Assembly: GCF_947489715.1 (NCBI RefSeq)
Contig: NZ_CANLER010000002.1
Span: forward strand, 453,597 to 517,596
Source: an uncultured Roseovarius sp.
GTDB taxonomy: Bacteria > Pseudomonadota > Alphaproteobacteria > Rhodobacterales > Rhodobacteraceae
DNA length: 64,000 nt
Direction: 5' to 3'
The translations under genes and the position numbers were made by a program. Within the stretch, counting starts at the first letter, position 1. Each line of letters opens with the position of its first letter. The notes under the pieces are model-generated. The model had not been told where the DNA came from. It made no database searches and saw only the letters and a program-made list of their open reading frames with translations. Positions 36,226-44,466 of the stretch are shown here, in pieces.

Positions 36226-38163
36226 TTATGCCGCCAGGTTTTGATTGCAAGTGGCGCTGAGATTTGCCGGCATGTCGAAATCGAACTTGGTGCCACGGCT
36301 AGTTTCAGGATTTGACGTAAGGCGTATGTTGCCTCCGTAGTGATCCACTTGCTTTCTGACGATCGCAAGGCCAAGGCCGCTTCCTTCAACCTCATCTCGT
36401 GGACGAAGCGTTTGGAACAGGCCGAAGATTCGATCGTGATATTGCCGTTCGATGCCAGGACCATCGTCCTCGACCGAGATGTGCAGGCGACCGTCTGTAA
36501 GTTTGCCGGCGACCTTGATTGTACCGGTTTCAGTATCGTGATGCTTAATACCGTTGCTGATCAAATTTAGAAGTACCTGTCGCAACGGGGTCGCAAATGT
36601 GATGACAGGTTGTTTGATTCCCGAATACGAAATCTTGTGATGATCATTCGGGTCCAACATTTCGCGGGTTTCCTGAATGATCTGTGGCAAAGAAATCTGC
36701 GTACGATCCTGACTTTCCTTGCCAACACGCGAATAGGTCAGAAGATCAGAGAGCAGCCGGTTTAACCGGTCAACACGTTTCTGAAGCAAGTGCATATTCT
36801 CCCGTCCATCTGCAGAGAATTGATTTTCACTGTCTTCTATTGTCCATTCCGCAAGGTCCTGGATTGCCCTGAGAGGAGACCTCAGATCATGTGCCGCAAC
36901 ATAGGCGAATTTCTCGAGCTCGGTATTTGAACGCCTGAGTTCTTCGGCCGTGGATTTGAAGGTTTCCAACGCATGGGCCATCTCGCCAAGCTCATCGTTT
37001 CCCTCGACGTCAACATCGTAGTCGGTCTCATTTGCTGCAATTGCTGTGACCGCCTTGGTCAGGCGCGACATACGCTGATTGATTTGTTTTTCGACGATAA
37101 GCACGTTGGCAAAACCGAAAACCAACATTGCAGCCAAGCTTGCCATGACTAAAAACATGATTACCCGGTTCGCAGTGGCGCCCAGCTTTTGCGTAGCATC
37201 ATTCACCCGCGTCCGCGCCGCCAGAACAAGGTCATCCGAATTGGCCGAGATTTCCGAAATCAATTCCCTGCTAATTGCTTTCTGCTTATTCAGGTCCGAT
37301 TGATGTGCTTGAATTTGAAGGGCTTGATCGAAAATTCCAGCGTCCTCGAAAATGATTTCGTGAATGGCATTCGTTTCCTCGGCGAGCATCTGTTGCGAAG
37401 TGTATGGACGCACCTGATCAATCAAGAGCAAGACCTCCTGGGAAGAGGAGCGCATCTCGTTTTCTATTTCTGGCGCATCTTTCAGCTCTGGTATCCGGTC
37501 AAGCCTGACGGCCAATTCAACCAGGGACTCGAGTTCAAGTGGCAGCTTGGCAAGGGTGTTCGCCTGTCGAAGGTTTTGCGAATAAGTCGCCAGAAAACTA
37601 TCTGCGTTGCTTGGCCCCGGACTCGCACCTTCACCTAGAAGAACCGCAGCGTCATTCGAAAGTTCTTTCAAAGCGGTCTGGGCAGCGGCTAGCCTTTGAT
37701 TCAATAGGTTTTTTGCCTGGCTAATTGAGGAATCAAGAAACAGAATTTCTTGCTCAAGCGATAGCATTTGCTCAACATGACCCTCGAGCCTTTTCAAAGC
37801 TTCCGCCATATTCACAACGGTTGCAGGCGTAATGTTATGCTGCACCAGCTTTTCGATATTCAGTTTGAGAATTCGCAGCTGTTCCTCAAGCGTCCCTTCC
37901 AGCGCCTGCAGGTCATCAACATCGCGCACGCTTTCAACCGATTGCAAGGAAAGGACAAGGCGCCTCAGGCTGCGTTCAATTTCCTGGGTCCGGACAAAGA
38001 CGGGCACCGAGGCTTCTGTCAGCACATCCGTGGTTTTGTTCAGGCTCCTGATTTGTAGATAGCCAAGGAGCATCGCACTGATCAACACAAGCGAAACAGA
38101 CAGGAAAACAAGCCTGAGACGAGCGACCACTCCGGGCACAAACTGGATATTGCCCAATGACAA
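36226..38163 (-). CDS. Membrane-bound sensor histidine kinase
   Basis: A 645-residue kinase. TM1 is at about 14-36. A long periplasmic helical sensor region of about 290 residues follows, with heptad-like Leu spacing and no recognised domain. TM2 is at about 328-350, then HAMP to about 400. The HisKA box has His425 (V-A-A-H-D-L-R-S-P-L-R). The ATPase core has N-L-I-S-N-G-I-K-H-H, D-D-G-P-G-I and G-S-G-L-G-L-A. No ATG is near the start: TTG at 38163 fits but other GTG/TTG codons within 20 residues could serve. Its cognate regulator follows 22 nt downstream. Confidence 0.88.
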   Translation of the reverse strand: MSLGNIQFVPGVVARLRLVFLSVSLVLISAMLLGYLQIRSLNKTTDVLTEASVPVFVRTQEIERSLRRLVLSLQSVESVRDVDDLQALEGTLEEQLRILKLNIEKLVQHNITPATVVNMAEALKRLEGHVEQMLSLEQEILFLDSSISQAKNLLNQRLAAAQTALKELSNDAAVLLGEGASPGPSNADSFLATYSQNLRQANTLAKLPLELESLVELAVRLDRIPELKDAPEIENEMRSSSQEVLLLIDQVRPYTSQQMLAEETNAIHEIIFEDAGIFDQALQIQAHQSDLNKQKAISRELISEISANSDDLVLAARTRVNDATQKLGATANRVIMFLVMASLAAMLVFGFANVLIVEKQINQRMSRLTKAVTAIAANETDYDVDVEGNDELGEMAHALETFKSTAEELRRSNTELEKFAYVAAHDLRSPLRAIQDLAEWTIEDSENQFSADGRENMHLLQKRVDRLNRLLSDLLTYSRVGKESQDRTQISLPQIIQETREMLDPNDHHKISYSGIKQPVITFATPLRQVLLNLISNGIKHHDTETGTIKVAGKLTDGRLHISVEDDGPGIERQYHDRIFGLFQTLRPRDEVEGSGLGLAIVRKQVDHYGGNIRLTSNPETSRGTKFDFDMPANLSATCNQNLAA

Positions 38164-38219
38164 AGTGATACGCCCCCGCGTTGCCTGGTCTTAACGAAAT
38201 CTTAGGCTATGGGGTTTGC

Positions 38220-38245
38220 GTTAACTACGGGTTAACATGGTTAAC
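38220..38245. promoter_or_regulatory. CtrA-type motif cluster, three GTTAAC units
   Basis: gttaac occurs at 38220, 38231 and 38240. The first two give TTAA-N7-TTAA (38221-38235), the full CtrA consensus known from alphaproteobacteria; the third lies 5 bp further. It sits 57 bp upstream of the membrane kinase start, on the side of that gene. Binding is inferred. Confidence 0.5.
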
Positions 38246-38331
38246 AGACCTTGATGAAAAGGTGTGTTACTCGCTGACCTGCCGACCGACGGGACCTGAT
38301 CATACAAATAGCACGGCCTGCGTTTTGCTAA

Positions 38332-38346
38332 TTAACCAACAATTAT
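38332..38346. promoter_or_regulatory. Second, imperfect CtrA-type motif
   Basis: TTAA-ccaacaa-TTAT at 38332-38346 keeps the N7 spacing with one mismatch in the second half-site, and the first half-site reads TTAACCA, the preferred half-site. It lies about 47 bp upstream of the soluble kinase start. Confidence 0.4.
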
Positions 38347-38392
38347 CAATTCTAAAATAAACCAAAAGTTCTAGCAGGAATTGAGGGTTCAG

Positions 38393-39127
38393 ATGGGAAT
38401 TCGCCAGGTTGATGGACAAGCGGTTGAAACGACCGGGACGCAGCAAAAGCAGCTTAACTCTAACGAGTTTGAAGACTTCATTTATCTACTCAGTCACGAC
38501 ATACGAAACTCTGTTCGGGCCCTGCTCGAGGTTCCGCAGTGGATACAGGATGATCTAGTTGAAGCTGGATATCGCATCAACGAACCTCTTCAGGAAAATC
38601 TGGCCTTGATGAACATCCATACGCGACGGCTGGACCGTATGCTGATTGACCTTCTTGTCTATTCCCGGGCTGGACGGATGCAGGTGGTGAAGGCGGTCGA
38701 TATTTCCGAGGCGATTGCGATAATCTTGGATCAGTTGACCATCCCATCAGGATTCGAAATCGATCTAAACCTGAAGTGTGACGAAATTCGAATGGGAGAC
38801 CGGGATATTCTCACGCTTTTTTCGGCGCTGATTTCCAATGCGATCAAGCACCACGACATGCAAGAAGGCAAACTGCAAATCAGCTCAATCAAGCGGGCTG
38901 GTGAGTGTATCATCACAGTGACCGATGATGGGCCCGGTATTCCCGAAAAATATCGCGATCGAGTATTCGAGGTTATGACCACCCTTAAACCAAGAGATGA
39001 AATTGAAGGCAGCGGAATGGGATTGGCACTTGTTCGCAAAATCGTCGAAATTTACGGCGGAGGAATCGGCTGGCTCTCAGACCCTTCTAAGCGTGGAACA
39101 TCCATTGAGTTGAAGTTTCCCACCTGA
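38393..39127 (+). CDS. Soluble histidine kinase without sensor domain
   Basis: A 244-residue protein consisting of almost only a dimerisation/phosphotransfer helix pair and a catalytic domain. The phosphoacceptor is His35 in L-L-S-H-D-I-R-N-S-V. ATPase motifs are L-I-S-N-A-I-K-H-H, D-D-G-P-G-I and G-S-G-M-G-L-A. It shares the block L-K-P-R-D-E-I-E-G-S-G with the divergent membrane kinase, indicating a paralogous pair. I prefer ATG 38393 after gagggttcag over the TTG at 38381. Without TM or PAS it needs an input from a partner, possibly the nearby receiver-only regulator (inference). Confidence 0.88.
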   Translation: MGIRQVDGQAVETTGTQQKQLNSNEFEDFIYLLSHDIRNSVRALLEVPQWIQDDLVEAGYRINEPLQENLALMNIHTRRLDRMLIDLLVYSRAGRMQVVKAVDISEAIAIILDQLTIPSGFEIDLNLKCDEIRMGDRDILTLFSALISNAIKHHDMQEGKLQISSIKRAGECIITVTDDGPGIPEKYRDRVFEVMTTLKPRDEIEGSGMGLALVRKIVEIYGGGIGWLSDPSKRGTSIELKFPT

Positions 39128-39308
39128 ACCAAATTTACGCGTCCAGACAGAGACATTCGGGACAAGCAGCGCAAAGACTCTGGTTCAGTTTGGCCAGGGA
39201 TTCATGCCTATAATCTCAGATAATTGATGGCCGGGGTTGCAACAAGCTGGGTAAGCATGGCTCTCAATTACTCTGATCAATCATCCTGAATTTCAGACCA
39301 GTCACAGA

Positions 39309-39350
39309 AGAAATTGGGGGCGTCGTGTTTGATCGACGCCCCCAATTTCT
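39309..39350. terminator. Strong bidirectional terminator hairpin
   Basis: Perfect 17-bp stem: agaaattgggggcgtcg (39309-39325) and its complement (39334-39350), 8-nt loop. It lies 7 nt beyond the uspA stop on the minus strand and 181 nt beyond the soluble kinase stop on the plus strand; the A/T-rich outer stem makes it usable in both directions. Confidence 0.8.
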
Positions 39351-39356
39351 GTCTTC

Positions 39357-39791
39357 CTACCTTACAACCAGAACTGAGCATTCAGAATGTCGGACGACGC
39401 GCGAGGCATTTGGACCGAGCAGATAATCCTTGAAGTCTGGTTTTTGAGCACCAATCACGATCAGGCCAGTTTCCGCAAGGTTGGCCGCCTTCAGGATTTC
39501 CTCGTAGGCATTCCCGGTGGCAACGACGTGACGGACATTCTCATTGGCTTCCGCCCCAATAGCGCTTTCAACAGTTTCCTGAAGCAATCGCTGTGCCTCA
39601 GCCAACGCCTTTTCATGGTGATGCGGCTCAAAAAAGCTGCCCACCACGCTCATCCCGAAATCAGGCACAACCGTGATGACATCCAACTGAGCGTCATCCA
39701 ACTTGGCCATGCGATGAGCCAACTTCAGCACGTCGACATCCTTGTCCTTGTTACTGATATCGACGGCACATAGTACAGGGCGCGAGGTCAT
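39357..39791 (-). CDS. Universal stress protein (UspA family), TRAP-linked
   Basis: A 144-residue single-domain Usp. V-L-C-A-V-D-I-S-N-K-D begins strand 1; the C-terminal G-A-Q-K-P-D-F-K-D-Y-L-L-G-P-N-A-S-R-V-V resembles the ATP-binding G-x2-G-x9-G-S/T region. Its ATG overlaps the TRAP permease stop by 4 nt, so it is made together with the transporter. The known parallel is TeaD, a Usp that regulates the TeaABC ectoine TRAP transporter in Halomonas; a similar nucleotide-dependent control of this transporter is inferred. Confidence 0.88.
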   Translation of the reverse strand: MTSRPVLCAVDISNKDKDVDVLKLAHRMAKLDDAQLDVITVVPDFGMSVVGSFFEPHHHEKALAEAQRLLQETVESAIGAEANENVRHVVATGNAYEEILKAANLAETGLIVIGAQKPDFKDYLLGPNASRVVRHSECSVLVVR

Positions 39792-42397
39792 GCAGGTTCT
39801 CCTTGCTTGTTCATGCGACCGCGCTGCATCAGCGCGATCAAGCCCAGCAGCGCAAGCGCCGGGATAAAGACGAGCTCTTTCGGCATTTGACTTGCGGGTG
39901 CTTTGACCTGTGTGATCGTCACAGGCAGATCACCATAGAAATCATAGCCCTGCATGGTGTCAGCATAGGGTGAGCCGAAAATGGGCTCTTCCATTTTCAC
40001 CACACCATCCTCTTCAAGGAGCATAAGACCAAGAGCGTCGAGACGTTCTGCACCGCTGCCTTCAGCTTCGGGCGATAGAACCAGTGTCGTGTCCTTTGGC
40101 TGACCCGTATCGAAATCGGGGCCCGACACAATCACCCGCAGTTCATCTCCCACACTCGCATCACCAAGGGCATTTTCAAGACCTGCGGGTTCGATCATTT
40201 CGAATGGGGGCTGCAACCTATCCATGATGAAGTCTGGCCGGAACAAGGCGAAAGCGACAACAATCAGCAATACACTTTCGTAAATTCGGCTCTTCGTAAG
40301 GAAGTAGCCCATAGTACCTGCCGTGAAGACAAGGATCGCTATGGTGGCGGATATCGCGACAAGTATGCCTTGAGTCCAGGTCACATCTATCAGCAGCAAA
40401 TCGGTGTTGAAGATGAACACGAACGGCAAGGCTACAGTACGAAGGCTGTAGAAAAACGCGATAAAGCCGGTCTTGATCGCATCGCCACCTGATACAGCGG
40501 CAGCTGCGAAACTAGCTAATCCTACAGGCGGCGTCACATCCGCCATGATCCCGAAATAGAAGACGAACAAGTGGACCGCGATCAGAGGTACGATCAAACC
40601 GGACTGCGCACCCAATTCGACGACCACCCCGGCCATCAAGGAACTGACAACGATGTAGTTTGCCGTGGTCGGCAGGCCCATGCCAAGAATCAGACTGAGC
40701 AGGCCAACCATCACCAGCATCAAGATCAGATTGCCGCCCGACAGGAATTCGACCAGATCAGCCATGACCTGTCCGACACCTGTCAAGGTCACTGTGCCAA
40801 CAATCACCCCTGCAGTCGCTGTTGCAAGGCCGATGCCAATCATGTTGCGCGCACCATCAATAAGACCCTGCGTCAGGTCGGAAACACCAAACTTGAACGC
40901 ACTCCCCATGTCGCCTTCGCCACGGAAAATCGCCTTGAGCGGGCGTTGTGTCAGCAGAATCACGAAGAGCAAGGCCGAGGCCCAGAAGGCCGAAAGACCG
41001 GGTGATTTCTGTTCGATCATGAGGAAGTAGACCAACACGATGATCGGTAGAAGATAATAAAGCCCGGATTTGTAGATCTCTCCCACGACGGGCAGCTTAA
41101 CTTCTTCTGCATTGGGGTCATCAGGCTCCAGGTCGGGAACCTGCGACGCCAGCCACAGCAGCAAGGCGTAAACCACAAAGATGAGCGCGGACAGGATCAG
41201 GCCAGAAGACGGTAAGGCTGAGGTGATCCAACGCACAGGGTATTGGACGCCATAGCAAAGTGCCGCGAAGCCGACAAAGAAGACCGCCATGCCACCGATC
41301 GTCCGACCCATCGAAACGACGCGGTCACCCAGGGTAGGCATGTTGTTTTTTACCGCTTCCAAGTGAACGATATAAACCAATGCGATGTAGGAAATCGCGG
41401 CGGGCAAGAAGGCGTGGGTAATGACCTCAACATAAGAGATGCCCACATATTCAACCATCAGGAAAGCTGCTGCGCCCATAACCGGCGGCATGATCTGTCC
41501 ATTGACCGAGCTTGCGACCTCAACCGCGCCGCCCTTTTCCGAGGAAAAGCCAACACGTTTCATGAGCGGAATTGTAAATGTCCCAGTGGTGACCACGTTG
41601 GCGATGGACGAGCCGGAGATCAGGCCAGTTGCCGCCGAACCGACAACCGCGGCCTTGGCGGGACCACCGCGCAGGTGACCAAGCGCCCCAAACGCCATCT
41701 TGATGAAGTAGTTCCCCGCACCCGCCTTTTCGAGCAGCGCACCAAAAAGAACGAACAGGAACACGAATTTGGTCGAAACACCCAAGGCAATCCCAAAAAC
41801 GCCTTCGGATGTGATCCACATATGACTCATAGCCTTTTGCAGACTGGCCCCTTTCCAGCGGATGACGTCAGGCACCCATGAGGAAGAGCCAAAAAACACA
41901 TAGCACAAGAAAATGGTCGCGATGATTGCCATGGCCGGGCCAAGCGCACGGCGCGCCCCCTCGAACAGCAAGATAAGGCCAATCAGTGCCACCCACTTGT
42001 CGGTGTCATCAGCCAAACCACCATTGTTGACGATTTTATCGTAGAAAAAGAAACCATAAAGCGCGATGCCCGCGCCCAGCAGGCCCATCACCCAGTCCTG
42101 AATAGGCACGTAGTGTCGAGGCGAGGATTTGAGGGCTGGATAAGCCATGAAGGCCAAGAAAATGGCAAAGGCCAAGTGGATCTGTCTGGAGTTGTTAATG
42201 ATGTCGCCCGGCAGCACATAGTTTGAGATCGGCGATGCCAGAAAAACCTGAAACAGAGACCAAACCAATGCAACAGTGGCCAGTAACAAACCGATTGATC
42301 CAGCCGGATCACGTGATCCCGCGTCACTGGATGAGACCAGTTCCTGAAGTTCCTCTTCGCTTAGAGGGCCTTTGCCCGATGAATTCTCGGCCATCAT
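39788..42397 (-). CDS. TRAP transporter fused permease (4TM/12TM)
   Basis: An 869-residue fused small-plus-large TRAP permease. The DctQ-like part covers about residues 35-190 and the DctM-like part about 200-780. Motifs such as G-L-I-S-G-S-S-I-A-N-V-V-T-T-G-T-F-T-I-P and I-L-G-M-G-L-P-T-T-A-N-Y are standard for TAXI-type fused permeases. A further hydrophilic region with a final TM follows from about 790. It works with the TAXI binding protein encoded just upstream. A stable hairpin separates the two genes. Confidence 0.95.
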   Translation of the reverse strand: MMAENSSGKGPLSEEELQELVSSSDAGSRDPAGSIGLLLATVALVWSLFQVFLASPISNYVLPGDIINNSRQIHLAFAIFLAFMAYPALKSSPRHYVPIQDWVMGLLGAGIALYGFFFYDKIVNNGGLADDTDKWVALIGLILLFEGARRALGPAMAIIATIFLCYVFFGSSSWVPDVIRWKGASLQKAMSHMWITSEGVFGIALGVSTKFVFLFVLFGALLEKAGAGNYFIKMAFGALGHLRGGPAKAAVVGSAATGLISGSSIANVVTTGTFTIPLMKRVGFSSEKGGAVEVASSVNGQIMPPVMGAAAFLMVEYVGISYVEVITHAFLPAAISYIALVYIVHLEAVKNNMPTLGDRVVSMGRTIGGMAVFFVGFAALCYGVQYPVRWITSALPSSGLILSALIFVVYALLLWLASQVPDLEPDDPNAEEVKLPVVGEIYKSGLYYLLPIIVLVYFLMIEQKSPGLSAFWASALLFVILLTQRPLKAIFRGEGDMGSAFKFGVSDLTQGLIDGARNMIGIGLATATAGVIVGTVTLTGVGQVMADLVEFLSGGNLILMLVMVGLLSLILGMGLPTTANYIVVSSLMAGVVVELGAQSGLIVPLIAVHLFVFYFGIMADVTPPVGLASFAAAAVSGGDAIKTGFIAFFYSLRTVALPFVFIFNTDLLLIDVTWTQGILVAISATIAILVFTAGTMGYFLTKSRIYESVLLIVVAFALFRPDFIMDRLQPPFEMIEPAGLENALGDASVGDELRVIVSGPDFDTGQPKDTTLVLSPEAEGSGAERLDALGLMLLEEDGVVKMEEPIFGSPYADTMQGYDFYGDLPVTITQVKAPASQMPKELVFIPALALLGLIALMQRGRMNKQGEPA

Positions 42398-42449
42398 TCA
42401 CTCTCCCTGATGCCGCTATTTTGCGGCTTTGCGTAATATCTAAATTGGT

Positions 42450-42475
42450 AAAAAAGGGGCGGCGAGCCGCCCCTT
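42450..42475 (-). terminator. Hairpin between TAXI receptor and permease genes
   Basis: A 10-bp perfect stem (aaggggcggc at 42454-42463, gccgcccctt at 42466-42475) read on the minus strand runs into a T6-type tract. It lies 15 nt after the binding-protein stop and 53 nt before the permease start. It probably stops part of the transcripts and stabilises the 3' end of the receptor mRNA, giving more receptor than permease. Confidence 0.75.
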
Positions 42476-42490
42476 CAAATCAGGTCCGAA

Positions 42491-43462
42491 TTATTCGATC
42501 CAACCTTTTTCTTTGTAGTACTTCGCCGCACCCGGGTGCAGCGGAGCAGACAGGCCAGCTGTTGCCATTTCTTCTGGCTTCAGGTTGGCGAAGGCCGGGT
42601 GAAGTTTCTTGAAGTCATCAAAATTATCGAAGACCGACGAAACAACGGCATATACCGCTTCTTCGCTAACCGCGTCAGACGTAACGAATGTTGCGCCCAC
42701 ACCGAACGTGGTCGTTTCATTGTCGCTACCGCGATACATGCCGCCCGGGATGGTTGCGGTCCGATAGAACGAATTATCCTCGATCAACTTCGTGATCGCG
42801 TCACCGGTTACATTCACCAGCACCGAATCACAGGCGGTGGATGCTTCCTGAATCGACCCCGACGGGTGACCAACGGTGTAGATCATCGCATCTATCTGAT
42901 TATCGCAAAGTGCTGCCGATTGCTCAGCGGCTTTCAGCTCGGACGCAAGGGCGAAGTCGCCGATTGTCCAACCCAGTGCTTCCAGCACGACATCCATAGT
43001 GCCACGCTGGCCAGAGCCGGGGTTGCCAATGTTGACACGTTTGCCTTTCAGATCTTCAAAGCTCGAGATCCCGGCATCGGCGCGGGCGACAACCGTGAAT
43101 GGTTCGGGGTGTACCGAAAATACCGCACGCAACCCTTCAAAGGCACCTTCATCCTCAAACTTGGAAGAGCCGTTATAGGCATGGTACTGCCAGTCCGACT
43201 GGGCGACGCCAAACTCAAGCTCACCCTGACGAATGGTTTTGATGTTATAGACAGATCCGCCGGTCGATTCGACGGAACAACGAATACCGTGTTCTTTCCG
43301 GCCCTTATTGACCAGTCGGCAGATTGCGCCACCCGTCGGATAATAAACACCGGTGACGCCGCCGGTCCCGATTGTGATGAACTCTTCGGCAAACGCTGCC
43401 GGAGCCATCACAGCCGCTACAGCGACACCTGCAATGCTGAATTTAAACTTGGAAAACATCAC
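42491..43462 (-). CDS. TAXI family TRAP transporter solute-binding protein
   Basis: A 323-residue periplasmic receptor. The signal peptide ends at A-P-A-A-F-A before E-E-F. The TAXI signature [19 protein letters not shown] begins right after, and [13 protein letters not shown] occurs in the second lobe. Ligands of TAXI receptors are mostly unknown, with glutamate/glutamine-like or other amino acids among reported cases; here the aminotransferase/BKACE neighbours favour an amino acid. There are two adjacent ATG codons at the start. Confidence 0.93.
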   Translation of the reverse strand: MMFSKFKFSIAGVAVAAVMAPAAFAEEFITIGTGGVTGVYYPTGGAICRLVNKGRKEHGIRCSVESTGGSVYNIKTIRQGELEFGVAQSDWQYHAYNGSSKFEDEGAFEGLRAVFSVHPEPFTVVARADAGISSFEDLKGKRVNIGNPGSGQRGTMDVVLEALGWTIGDFALASELKAAEQSAALCDNQIDAMIYTVGHPSGSIQEASTACDSVLVNVTGDAITKLIEDNSFYRTATIPGGMYRGSDNETTTFGVGATFVTSDAVSEEAVYAVVSSVFDNFDDFKKLHPAFANLKPEEMATAGLSAPLHPGAAKYYKEKGWIE

Positions 43463-43495
43463 TTACTCCCTTTGATTGATGTCTGTGGTTTTAGA

Positions 43496-44359
43496 TTAGC
43501 CGTCGCGAACCTCTTCTAATCGACGGTTTCGCCTTTCGACCTCGGCAATTCGGTTTGTGGCGTCTGGTCCAACCCGGCTAGCGAGCATGCCAATGATGGT
43601 TTCCACCAGAAACACTGTTGCTACATAGGACGAATAGAAATGCGGGCTCTCCGTTTTGATCAGAAACCCCGAATCGGCAAAGCGTAGTGCCGGGCACGAG
43701 TGATTGTCGGTAATAACCACGACATATGCGCCGTTCTGCTTGGCAACCTCCGCCGCCAGCAGCGCCTTGCGGGCAAAGGGCGGCTTGGTCACTATGATCA
43801 ATGTATCCGTCTTATCCAAGCCGGTCAGACCGCTTCCCAGCGACGCGCCCATACGACCGGCCATGTGCCAGTTATCAGTCAGAAAATTGGCCATATATGA
43901 CATGTATTCTGCAATCCCTGTCGACCCCAGAGCCCCCAACACTAGCACTTTGCGAGACCGGTGCAACCGATCAACGGTTACGTTGAGTTGCTCGGCATCA
44001 ATGCTGTCAGAAAGCGTTTCGAGATTTTCCAAACAGGCCCTTTGATGGGCATGAAAGAAATCCAACGTACCGGTTTCATGATCATGTTGCAGACGGTCGG
44101 CTCGGTCGGCAAAACTGTTGACGCGCCTGTCGATCTTTCGACGCATGACTTCGCGCAATTGCTCAAAACTTTCGTAGTCAAGCGTACGGGCAAGTCGCGA
44201 AAAAGTAGCGGGCGCAAGCCCGGCTTCATTGGCCACAGATCTCAGGCTGCGCGTTGCTGTGTTCACGGGGTTATCGGCAACATAATCGCCGGCCTCCCGC
44301 AAACGCTTGCTCAGCCCTTCATATTTCTGGGCCAATCTTTGTTCGAACGATCCGTCCAA
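43496..44359 (-). CDS. MurR/RpiR family transcriptional regulator
   Basis: A 287-residue regulator with an N-terminal HTH_6 domain (S-V-A-N-E-A-G-L-A-P-A-T-F-S-R-L-A) and a C-terminal SIS domain (K-V-L-V-L-G-A-L-G-S-T-G-I-A-E-Y-M). SIS domains of this family bind phosphosugars or related metabolites. I place the start at TTG 44359: it has gggggag upstream and gives M-D-G-S-F-E-Q-R-L, the usual family N-terminus. An ATG at 44443 (315 residues) is in frame but lacks a ribosome site and would leave only 23 bp to the divergent gene. It probably controls the aminotransferase and TRAP genes. Confidence 0.88.
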   Translation of the reverse strand: MDGSFEQRLAQKYEGLSKRLREAGDYVADNPVNTATRSLRSVANEAGLAPATFSRLARTLDYESFEQLREVMRRKIDRRVNSFADRADRLQHDHETGTLDFFHAHQRACLENLETLSDSIDAEQLNVTVDRLHRSRKVLVLGALGSTGIAEYMSYMANFLTDNWHMAGRMGASLGSGLTGLDKTDTLIIVTKPPFARKALLAAEVAKQNGAYVVVITDNHSCPALRFADSGFLIKTESPHFYSSYVATVFLVETIIGMLASRVGPDATNRIAEVERRNRRLEEVRDG

Positions 44360-44396
44360 ACCCGCAGTCTCCCCCCTGCCGTAACTTTTCGTGAAT

Positions 44397-44444
44397 GTTT
44401 CAAACGTTTCATATATTGTCAATAAATGATTCATGTGTTTCATA
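44397..44444. promoter_or_regulatory. Repeated GTTTCA motifs, candidate RpiR operator
   Basis: gtttca occurs at 44397, 44406 and 44437; the latter two extend to gtttcata and are 31 bp apart, about three helical turns. aaacgttt (44402-44409) is a perfect palindrome within the cluster. All lie between the RpiR gene and the divergent aminotransferase gene. Confidence 0.4.
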
Positions 44445-44466
44445 GTTGACGCAACGGGAGCCTGCT

